Under the pieces are notes generated by a model. The model saw only the letters and a program-made list of their open reading frames with translations, did not search any database and was not told the origin of the DNA. A stretch of 8,497 nucleotides of DNA, taken from the NCBI GenBank assembly GCA_007136585.1, contig SLGR01000113.1, positions 1-8,497 of the forward strand. The letters are read 5' to 3'. The position numbers and the translations under genes are program-made. The DNA is from Candidatus Sumerlaeota bacterium. Its GTDB lineage: Bacteria; CG03; SLGR01. Positions 1 to 5,746 of this stretch are shown in pieces (the stretch's first letter is position 1; each line of letters begins with the position of its first letter).

Positions 1-22
1 AGGCGGGGAAGGTTATTAAATT

Positions 23-30
23 AAGGAGGA
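23..30 (+). promoter_or_regulatory. Strong Shine-Dalgarno site for the BMC shell gene
   Basis: AAGGAGGA lies 7 bases before the ATG at 38 and is near-perfectly complementary to the 16S rRNA 3' end. It fixes the start of the shell protein and suggests high expression, as expected for a structural shell component. Bases 1-22 hold no identifiable gene; they could be the tail of an upstream gene, but two of the three forward frames stop before 25 and the remainder is too short to recognise. Confidence 0.85.
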
Positions 31-37
31 ATAAACG

Positions 38-319
38 ATGGTTGAGTCAAAACTTGCGCTGGGAATGATTGAAACAAAAGGTCTTATAGGTATGATAGAG
101 GCCTCGGACGCGATGGTCAAGGCGGCGCGCGTTGATCTCGCGGGGTATGAAAAAATAGGGCACGGGTATGTTACCACGATGGTCAGAGGTGAGGTCGGAG
201 CTGTGCGGGCAGCTGTCGAGGCAGGCGCTACAGCCGCGCAGAAGGTCGGGGAACTTATAGCTGTGCATGTCATCCCCAGGCCCCATGAGGATATTGAAAC
301 GATTCTGCCGCAGAAATAA
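38..319 (+). CDS. Bacterial microcompartment hexameric shell protein (BMC-H, PduA/EutM type)
   Basis: This is a single BMC-domain protein of 93 residues, the usual BMC-H length. BMC-H proteins form hexamers that tile the facets of protein-shelled organelles, and substrates cross through the central pore. The sequence follows PduA/EutM almost end to end: [11 protein letters not shown] (residues 8-18), [10 protein letters not shown] (21-30), [11 protein letters not shown] (36-46), VRGEVGAV (49-56) and the conserved [12 protein letters not shown] stretch near the C-terminus. The pore loop, KIGSG in PduA as I recall it, reads KIGHG here and places His42 at the pore constriction. The start is fixed by a strong ribosome site 7 bases upstream. 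It is the first complete gene in the window, so further shell genes and the core enzymes probably lie upstream. Family membership is certain from sequence; which metabolosome type it serves is inferred only from neighbours. Confidence 0.97.
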   Translation: MVESKLALGMIETKGLIGMIEASDAMVKAARVDLAGYEKIGHGYVTTMVRGEVGAVRAAVEAGATAAQKVGELIAVHVIPRPHEDIETILPQK

Positions 320-351
320 CCCTGTATTAATTTAAGTAATTAAAGTTCATT

Positions 352-381
352 TTATATTTTTTCCGGTTATATTTTTTCCGG
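352..381 (+). repeat. Perfect 15-bp tandem duplication in the intergenic gap
   Basis: The 15-mer TTATATTTTTTCCGG occurs twice back to back (352-366 and 367-381) in the 84-base gap between the shell gene and the next gene. Each copy holds a run of six T and ends in CCGG. The gap is AT-rich and contains TATATT at 353-358, which could serve as a -10 element, but I see no matching -35. The duplication could be a regulator-binding pair, an mRNA feature or slippage; nothing in the sequence decides. Confidence 0.85.
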
Positions 382-392
382 GAGACGGGCCT

Positions 393-399
393 GGAGGGG
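393..399 (+). promoter_or_regulatory. Shine-Dalgarno site for the 94-residue protein gene
   Basis: GGAGGGG ends 4 bases before the ATG at 404. The spacing is short but acceptable, and the site supports this ATG as the start, which matters because the first ~18 residues look like a targeting helix. Confidence 0.65.
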
Positions 400-403
400 T
401 TAA

Positions 404-688
404 ATGAATCCGTTTGTTCCTGTAGTTGATATTATTACGGATATTGTAGCAGAGAAAAAGATAACCCCGCGCAAAGTTCGGCGGGGCTTCAAGGCCGGTT
501 ATTTTGCCTCCCGGCCGTACCTGGATAACAGAGTATACGGCAGCGCCAGACCTGTTATTACAGAAAGGATTCTAATGGAAAAAGCGGGATCTTCCGGAGG
601 TCGGGTGAAGCTTAAACGCGGTTCGGTAATGACCCCTCTGGCAAAACTTCTGGTAGAAGAAGGAAGGGTGAGCGTGGAGTATGAGTGA
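404..688 (+). CDS. Unrecognised small protein, possibly BMC-associated
   Basis: I cannot assign this 94-residue basic protein to a named family. Two parts stand out. Residues 4-18 (FVPVVDIITDIVAEK) form a likely amphipathic helix: hydrophobic residues V7, V8, I11, I14 and V15 fall on one face and D9, D13 and E17 on the other, as in the short N-terminal encapsulation peptides that carry enzymes into microcompartments. Residues 51-93 begin VITER and contain VKLKRGSVMTPLAKLLVEEG (68-87); from memory this resembles the 'ITE...TPxAxxxL.E.gI' segment near the start of some BMC-associated proteins such as EutT-type adenosyltransferases and EutQ. The middle is rich in Arg, Tyr and Gly (KVRRGFKAGYFASRPY). 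The gene has its own ribosome site and overlaps the next start by 8 bases, so it is probably expressed and translationally coupled. There are no membrane segments and no cysteines. A shell-associated adaptor is a guess. Confidence 0.8.
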   Translation: MNPFVPVVDIITDIVAEKKITPRKVRRGFKAGYFASRPYLDNRVYGSARPVITERILMEKAGSSGGRVKLKRGSVMTPLAKLLVEEGRVSVEYE

Positions 689-1274
689 GGAATTAACACT
701 TAAAGAATATATTGATAACCTGTCTTCTTCGGCCCCGGTTCCCGGAGGAGGCCATGCGGCGGCAACTGTTTTAGGTTTCGCCTGCGGGCTTATGTTAATG
801 TCGTTAAGGATAGCTGTGCTTAAAAAAAAACCTGAAAACCGCGCTGCCCTGGAGCTTGAGATGAAGCTTTCTGAGTTGCAGAAAAGGAGTCTCAACCTTG
901 CCGAAAAAGACAGCGAATCTTTTATGGAGGTAATGAAAAACTGGAAAAACCCGGGAGAGGCTCTTGACAGGGCTCTGCTTGCCTCGGCTGAGGTGTCTTT
1001 GGATATCTCATCAGCAGCCCTTGAGCTACTGAGTCTTATTGAGATGGAGGATCTAAGGCGTTACAGTAATATAATAACAGATGTGGGGCTTGCGGTAAGT
1101 CTTGCCGGATCCGCGCACAGGGGGGGAGTTATGAATTTCAGGGTAAATATCAGGACCCTTACCACTGAATACGCGAAAACCCTTGAAAGTAAAAACCGGG
1201 AAACTGAGCTGAGGTTCAGGCGTATCTACAGCCTCCTCAGAGGCGAGGCGGAGAGACTGGCCGGGGTGGTGTGA
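681..1274 (+). CDS. Cyclodeaminase/cyclohydrolase family protein (FTCD C-terminal / FchA-like)
   Basis: This 197-residue protein is an all-helical member of the family that includes formimino-THF cyclodeaminase (FchA, and the C-terminal half of mammalian FTCD). Those enzymes release ammonia from 5-formimino-THF to give 5,10-methenyl-THF; other members act as methenyl-THF cyclohydrolases. Family marks are the P-x-PGGG turn at 19-24 (APVPGGGHAAA, with His25 where Ser is common), the D-x-E-x-F segment at 77-81, and the C-terminal block TDVGLAVSLAGSAHRGG at 133-149 followed by N152 and N156 of the NxRxN segment. Length matches stand-alone family members (~200 residues). The start overlaps the preceding gene by 8 bases, and purine-rich GGAAGGG (662-668) and GTGGAG (674-679) lie upstream. 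In purine-fermenting anaerobes this step follows formiminoglycine breakdown, which fits the adenine deaminase downstream. The family is secure; the exact substrate is not. Confidence 0.9.
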   Translation: MSEELTLKEYIDNLSSSAPVPGGGHAAATVLGFACGLMLMSLRIAVLKKKPENRAALELEMKLSELQKRSLNLAEKDSESFMEVMKNWKNPGEALDRALLASAEVSLDISSAALELLSLIEMEDLRRYSNIITDVGLAVSLAGSAHRGGVMNFRVNIRTLTTEYAKTLESKNRETELRFRRIYSLLRGEAERLAGVV

Positions 1275-1279
1275 GATAA

Positions 1280-3352
1280 ATGTCTATAAAAAGCTATAAA
1301 CTTGAGCAGGCCCCTATACCCAAGGACCCTAAAAGGCATAAGCTCAGCCTTGCGGGCGCGGAAAAGGATGTTAAAAAACTGGTCTCGAAATTAAGCAATA
1401 TAGGCGGGCGCCCTTTCCGCGCTTCGGATAAATCCTATGACTGGAGCGTATATATTTATGATTTAAAGGAGAAATCCAGGGATAAGCTGAAATCCGAGCT
1501 TGATAAGGTGATCGGCGGTGCAAGCTCAAAGAGTATCCCGGAAGAGGGTTCAGGAGAAAGTTCCGGGAGTTCTGTACTCAGTAAAAAGTACACATTTGAC
1601 AGTTTCGTGATTGGGGCAAATACCAGATTCACATATGCTGCCTGTAAGGCGGTGGCTGAGAACCCCGGTAAGAGTTATAACCCTCTTTTTATATACGGGG
1701 GGGTCGGGCTTGGAAAGACCCATCTAATGCAGGCCATAGGTAACCATGTTATTGAAAATTTTCCGGAGTATAACGTAATTTCGGAAAATATGCAGGTTTT
1801 TATAAACTCCGTTATTGAGGCCATTGAGAAAAACACGCTTAACGAATTGCGCAATAAGTATAAAAAGACCGATCTGCTTCTTATTGACGATATACAGTTT
1901 CTGGAACAGTCGGATGCGACTCAGGAAGAATTTTTCCATATTTTTAACGCTATGCATGAAGTGGGAAAACAGATTGTGATGACTTCGGATAAACCCCCAA
2001 AACAGCTCACGACTCTTGAGGACAGGCTCAAATCCAGGTTCGAGTGGGGGTTGACTACAGATGTCAAGTCTCCTAATTTTGACACAAGGAAAGCCATTCT
2101 TAAAAGAAAGGCAAACCAGGCCGGGCTTGAACTTTCAGATGATATATATAATTACATAGCCGAGAGGCTGACCTCAAATATCAGGGAGCTTGAGGGGATA
2201 CTTAACCGTATAGGGGCCTACAAGGAACTTTCGCGGGAGCCCATAACACTTGAGCTTGTAAAGGATATTATAAAAAATATTATCTCTTCCGGAGACGAGG
2301 AAGAGAAAGAAGAGAAGGAAGTTTCCGGAGAAGTTGGCGGGGAAACCCGGGAGAACCCTCCGGCGCCTTCTCAGCCTCCTTCCGCTTCACCCCCTCCCCC
2401 CCCGCAGTACCAGCCGGTTGTTCAGCCTCAGCCGCCTCCCCACCCCGCTTCCGCGCCCGGATGCGGGCGCTGCTCGGGACCTTTAAATTTTATTCATCAG
2501 TACCAGAGGTGGTATTGTCCAAGGTGCGGGGTCTATACCGAACCTATGCCTCAGTATGCTCCGCAGTACCACGCTCCTCCGCAGCAGCAGACGCCTCCGC
2601 CTCCTCCGCAGCAGCAGGCGCCTCCGCCTCCTCCGCAGCAGCAGGCGCCTCCGCCTCCTCCGCAGCAGCAGGAGCCTCCGCCTCCTCCGCAGCAGCAGAC
2701 GCCTCCGCAGGCTCCCCCGGATACTTCGGATTCAAAGCAGAAATGCGACAAGTGCGGAGCTCATGCACGGTATATAGAAAAGTACAGCAGGTTTTACTGC
2801 GACAGGTGCGGAGAATATCTTGCCGACAAAGAACCCGAGGATATACCCCCGCCGCCGACTTCAGGTAAACCTGCCTCCTCCGTAAGCGCTCCGCAGAAAC
2901 CAGACCGGGATGCAGATGCCGGGGATGGGGTTGCTTTCGAGAGTATGGTCATAGGTCAGGAGGATGCGGGGCTGAGGGAAATTAAAGCCGGTTATTTTGT
3001 CCCGGAAGGATGTGATGAGATTTTTGGAAGCACCGTTGATAAGCTCAGAAAACTGGCTGAACAGAAGAAATTTAATTTTTTCATAAGTCCGCTTTTTACA
3101 CACAGATACACCCCTGATCAGGGGCTTAATTTTGAGAAACTTGCTAAAATAGCTGCTGATAACTCGGCAGATATAGCGATAGCGATGGTGCCGCCGGAAG
3201 ATTCAGCTCTTACAGGTTCGGCGTTTACGGAAAAATTCGGGGATTTTATGCAGAAAGCTGAAGTCCCGTGCGAGATACTGTCAAGGAACAAGATAAGGGA
3301 GAGTGACGCTCTTAACCTTATGCTTGATATAGCAATATGCGCCAGAAAGTAA
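1280..3352 (+). CDS. DnaA-like AAA+ ATPase fused to two zinc ribbons and a novel C-terminal domain
   Basis: This 690-residue protein contains a clear DnaA domain III but is not a replication initiator. Residues ~20-78 look like a small beta-alpha-beta-beta-alpha domain. The AAA+ module (~104-330) has the DnaA-style lead-in YTFDSFVIG (104-112), Walker A GGVGLGKT (140-147), Walker B LLLIDD (199-204), sensor 1 TSD (235-237), the LEDRLKSRFEWGL arginine-finger box (246-258) and sensor 2 NIRELEG with R302. DnaA domain IV, the helix-turn-helix that binds DnaA boxes, is absent: after an acidic linker (~334-350) the chain becomes Pro-rich. Two zinc ribbons with identical CxxC-x14-CxxC spacing follow (Cys395/398/413/416 and Cys489/492/507/510), separated by a PPPPPQQQx repeat (~433-478). 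Residues ~550-690 alternate strand and helix, suggesting a Rossmann-like fold that I cannot name. The ATG lies 5 bases after the previous stop with only a weak ribosome site, so translation is probably coupled; its 3' end overlaps the kinase gene by 16 bases. ATP-dependent oligomerisation is likely by homology; partner and role are unknown. Confidence 0.95.
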   Translation: MSIKSYKLEQAPIPKDPKRHKLSLAGAEKDVKKLVSKLSNIGGRPFRASDKSYDWSVYIYDLKEKSRDKLKSELDKVIGGASSKSIPEEGSGESSGSSVLSKKYTFDSFVIGANTRFTYAACKAVAENPGKSYNPLFIYGGVGLGKTHLMQAIGNHVIENFPEYNVISENMQVFINSVIEAIEKNTLNELRNKYKKTDLLLIDDIQFLEQSDATQEEFFHIFNAMHEVGKQIVMTSDKPPKQLTTLEDRLKSRFEWGLTTDVKSPNFDTRKAILKRKANQAGLELSDDIYNYIAERLTSNIRELEGILNRIGAYKELSREPITLELVKDIIKNIISSGDEEEKEEKEVSGEVGGETRENPPAPSQPPSASPPPPPQYQPVVQPQPPPHPASAPGCGRCSGPLNFIHQYQRWYCPRCGVYTEPMPQYAPQYHAPPQQQTPPPPPQQQAPPPPPQQQAPPPPPQQQEPPPPPQQQTPPQAPPDTSDSKQKCDKCGAHARYIEKYSRFYCDRCGEYLADKEPEDIPPPPTSGKPASSVSAPQKPDRDADAGDGVAFESMVIGQEDAGLREIKAGYFVPEGCDEIFGSTVDKLRKLAEQKKFNFFISPLFTHRYTPDQGLNFEKLAKIAADNSADIAIAMVPPEDSALTGSAFTEKFGDFMQKAEVPCEILSRNKIRESDALNLMLDIAICARK
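2576..2710 (+). repeat. 27-bp tandem repeat encoding PPPPPQQQx, five units
   Basis: In-frame CAGCAGCAG triplets recur at exactly 27-base spacing (2582, 2609, 2636, 2663, 2690), each followed by one variable codon (Thr, Ala, Ala, Glu, Thr) and flanked by CCT/CCG proline codons. Copies are nearly identical at DNA level, including synonymous positions, which points to recent expansion by slippage or unequal recombination. The encoded segment is a flexible Pro/Gln linker between the two zinc ribbons of the DnaA-like protein. Copy number may vary between strains and could be mis-assembled with short reads. Confidence 0.93.
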
Positions 3353-5283
3353 AAAATATTAAGGAAAAAATAAGTATATCGGCATCTCTGGTTTTTTTGA
3401 TTACTGCTGCTGCGGCCGCATTATCAGAGTATATGACCGCCGCAACGGTGAGCGCTGCTCTTTCGGTAATTTTTCTGGTTGTATGCTACTCATTCAGAAA
3501 GGTGCGGATTTACCAGTTATGGGACCGGGTTTTAAGGATTACCTGCCGGAATATGGTATTTACTTCAAGTTCTTTCGGTCTCAAAAAATCCGTTGGAATA
3601 ATACTTGAAGCACTTTGCGGACTTGAGGGGATAGAAGCTGCCTGGGTTCTGCGCCGCGATAATGACGGATTCTTCAGGGTTTACTCCATCAGGGGAGCGG
3701 TCAACCATGATGATCCGGGGATAAGTGATATTAATGAATATGTGCTGGGATCGGAGAAATCCGGAAGCGTAAGTGACCCTGTTCTTACTGAGAGAATCCC
3801 GGAGCCGGTCAGTTTTCCTCTGAGGCTCAAATCCATTCTTCATATACCGCTGGCCGAGGGTGAACTGCTTACGGGCCTGGTTTCATTTGCCGCATTTAAC
3901 AAAAGGGTTTTTAAAAGGGTTGGCATTGAACGGTTTTTAACTGTTGCCGGAGTTATTGAACAGTTATATGAGAATGCTTCCAAAAGAGAGGAGCTTGAAC
4001 ATAAGGCAGCCAGATCGCGGACGGAGGTGGATTCAGCTTCGGATGAACTTACTAAAACAAATCTCAGGCTTATAAACAGGGTTAAAGAGCTTAAGTCTCT
4101 TTATGATCTTTCGGTCAGGATATTTACCGCGCAGAATGAGAAATCCGCCGCGGAAGAGGTCTTCAGCCAGGCCCGGAAAGTTATCAAAGCCGATGAGGTT
4201 GCTTATTTTAAGCTTACGGAGGATAATTTTATATATGCTTATTCCACATTTGACGAACTGGTAGGAAAGAACGCCCGTCCGGCTCTTCCGGCGGCTTTTC
4301 TTTCACATAACCGGGGAATAATTATAAGCGATGTATCCGATGTAAGCGAGCTTTCGGGATATTGCCGCCGTCTCAAACTTTCTCAGCTTATTATAGTTCC
4401 GGCAAAGGTCGGGGATGAGATACAGGGTATACTTGTAGCCGGCGCAAGGAACCACGGCAGGTTTACCGGTTCGGAACAGGAAGTGCTTTCCATGTATTCC
4501 AGCCGGCTTGCCGAGTACCTTGAGAGGAGAAGGCTTACAGACAGGATAATGCGGGATAACGCCTACCTGAAGGAACTTAACGAGGTCAAGGATAAATTTA
4601 TTGCTCTTATATCTCACGAGCTCCGCACACCGCTTACCAACCTTAAGGGCTTTACCGAGATGCTTCTTAGAGACACTTCCGGTAATCTGAACTCTGAGCA
4701 GACCGGGCATCTGGAGAGTATTATGGGTTCTTGCAATAAACTTGAAAATACGGTAAATAACATAATAGCCCTCTCAGATTTAAAAAGAGAACGCGTAAAA
4801 CTTACCCTCTCAAAAACCGACTGGAACAGGGTAATTGCAAAGGCTTGCAAAGCCTTCTCCGGGGAATTTTCTGAGAAAGGGATCGATTTAAATTTCTCGG
4901 GAGACGATAAGGTTAAAAATGTTTATGTAGACAGTGAAAGGGTATTGACCGCTTTCAATCATCTTCTCTCCAACGCTCTTAAATTCACCCGTCCCGGGGG
5001 GGTAGTGAGTATTTCTACAAGGGACTGCGGTGATTATTACGAAACTGTTGTGAAAGACTCCGGGATAGGTATAGACAACAGTATGAGGGGGAGGGTTTTT
5101 GAGAAGTTTAAACAGCTGGAGGATCCGATGACAAGGAGTTTTGAGGGCCTGGGAGTGGGGCTTGCCCTTGTTAAAGAAATTATAGAAAGCCACGGGGGCG
5201 GAATAAGTATAGAATCGCAGCCCGGCCTGGGGACAGCTGTGACGGTTGTCCTTCCTTACAGTAAAGGTACGGTTCCTGAGTAG
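3337..5283 (+). CDS. Membrane-anchored sensor histidine kinase with two GAF-like regions
   Basis: The 648-residue protein autophosphorylates on a histidine and passes the phosphate to a response regulator. A basic N-terminus precedes two membrane helices (~12-30 and ~35-53) joined by a very short outer loop, so the sensor region is cytoplasmic. Residues ~65-210 and ~250-395 have the strand/helix pattern of GAF domains, divergent, joined by a charged coiled coil (~212-248). The kinase core is intact: HisKA with SHELRTPL and phosphoacceptor H427, N-box with N546 (NHLLSNALKF), G1 DSGIG (574-578), F-box FEKF (588-591) and G2 GLGVGL (604-609). There is no extracellular sensor domain and no receiver fused at the end. 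The ATG lies inside the end of the DnaA-like gene (16-base overlap) without a visible Shine-Dalgarno sequence, implying translational coupling. The receiver gene 53 bases downstream is the probable partner. The input signal is unknown; GAF domains bind small cytosolic ligands or mediate dimerisation. Confidence 0.96.
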   Translation: MRQKVKNIKEKISISASLVFLITAAAAALSEYMTAATVSAALSVIFLVVCYSFRKVRIYQLWDRVLRITCRNMVFTSSSFGLKKSVGIILEALCGLEGIEAAWVLRRDNDGFFRVYSIRGAVNHDDPGISDINEYVLGSEKSGSVSDPVLTERIPEPVSFPLRLKSILHIPLAEGELLTGLVSFAAFNKRVFKRVGIERFLTVAGVIEQLYENASKREELEHKAARSRTEVDSASDELTKTNLRLINRVKELKSLYDLSVRIFTAQNEKSAAEEVFSQARKVIKADEVAYFKLTEDNFIYAYSTFDELVGKNARPALPAAFLSHNRGIIISDVSDVSELSGYCRRLKLSQLIIVPAKVGDEIQGILVAGARNHGRFTGSEQEVLSMYSSRLAEYLERRRLTDRIMRDNAYLKELNEVKDKFIALISHELRTPLTNLKGFTEMLLRDTSGNLNSEQTGHLESIMGSCNKLENTVNNIIALSDLKRERVKLTLSKTDWNRVIAKACKAFSGEFSEKGIDLNFSGDDKVKNVYVDSERVLTAFNHLLSNALKFTRPGGVVSISTRDCGDYYETVVKDSGIGIDNSMRGRVFEKFKQLEDPMTRSFEGLGVGLALVKEIIESHGGGISIESQPGLGTAVTVVLPYSKGTVPE

Positions 5284-5309
5284 GGCTTCTGTTTTATGCA
5301 GGGTAGACT

Positions 5310-5337
5310 GGGTTTTAAAAAGAGCGGGGTTTTAAAA
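5310..5337 (+). repeat. Direct repeat pair before the response regulator
   Basis: The 11-mer GGGTTTTAAAA occurs at 5310-5320 and 5327-5337, a 17-base period, in the 53-base gap between the kinase and receiver genes. The second copy ends on the A of the start codon. GAGCGGGG between them (5322-5329) is the only ribosome-site candidate. The pair could bind a regulator or be chance in a short AT/G-rich gap. Confidence 0.6.
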
Positions 5338-5705
5338 TGAGCAGAAAGAAGATAATGATAGTAGAGGATGACCCGGTTACAGTAAAGCTGCTGAGGTTTT
5401 TACTGGAGAAAAGCGGGTATGAAGTAGTCAGCAAATCTAACGGTCTGGCTGCTGTGGAGTCTGTGGAAGATGAGATGCCGGATCTGATTCTTATGGATGT
5501 AATGATGCCGGAAATGGATGGAATAGAAGCTACCGGAAAGATTAAAAAAAATCCCAGAGTGTCCGGTATACCTATCTTTTTTCTCTCTGCGCTCGGGCAG
5601 GAGATGGAGGTTATAAAGGGACTCCAGTCGGGGGCCGAAGGGTATCTTGTAAAACCTTTTGATTCACGGTCTCTGCTTAAGCAGATAGAGGATAAACTTG
5701 CCTGA
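5337..5705 (+). CDS. Single-domain response regulator (CheY-like receiver)
   Basis: This 122-residue protein is one complete receiver domain with no DNA-binding or enzymatic output. All functional residues are present: acidic pair D11/D12 that binds Mg2+ (VEDDP), phosphoacceptor D54 (LILMDVMMPEMDG), switch Ser84 (FLSA) and Lys106 in the KPF motif. It follows the histidine kinase by 53 bases and is the obvious phosphate acceptor. With no output domain it must act by binding another protein or by relaying phosphate. The other genes here offer the DnaA-like ATPase as one conceivable partner, but nothing in the sequence proves that. Start at ATG 5337 gives a standard receiver N-terminus (SRKKIMIVEDD). 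Identity as a receiver is secure; its target is not. Confidence 0.97.
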   Translation: MSRKKIMIVEDDPVTVKLLRFLLEKSGYEVVSKSNGLAAVESVEDEMPDLILMDVMMPEMDGIEATGKIKKNPRVSGIPIFFLSALGQEMEVIKGLQSGAEGYLVKPFDSRSLLKQIEDKLA

Positions 5706-5733
5706 CGGGAAGTTTATGGCTTAATACGGCGAC

Positions 5734-5740
5734 AGGAGGA
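5734..5740 (+). promoter_or_regulatory. Strong Shine-Dalgarno site for transketolase
   Basis: AGGAGGA ends 6 bases before the ATG at 5747. With the shell gene site, this is one of the two best ribosome sites in the window, in contrast to the weak or absent sites of the signalling genes. This suggests metabolic and shell genes are translated more strongly than the cassette between them. Confidence 0.85.
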
Positions 5741-5746
5741 AATTAA

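Noticed and set aside
2576-2710. CRISPR-like array
   Set aside because: The 27-base period is contiguous with no unique spacers, and it is in frame within a protein gene.
2461-2868. Alternative-frame open reading frames over the Pro/Gln repeat on both strands (Ala/Ser-, Gly/Cys- or Arg/Leu-rich products)
   Set aside because: Their low-complexity products are frame-shifted readings of the 27-bp repeat; the DnaA-like frame runs through with conserved domains on both sides.
1280-3352. Genuine dnaA with a nearby replication origin
   Set aside because: Domain IV is missing, no cluster of TTATCCACA-like boxes is visible by eye, and no dnaN/recF/gyr neighbours are present.
4303-4710. Antisense reading frame of 135 codons within the histidine kinase
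   Set aside because: It overlaps the conserved GAF/HisKA region on the other strand and has no independent support.
5284-5336. Terminator between kinase and response regulator
   Set aside because: Only a weak CTG/CAG stem around 5288-5300 can be drawn, with no following U-tract, so read-through is expected.
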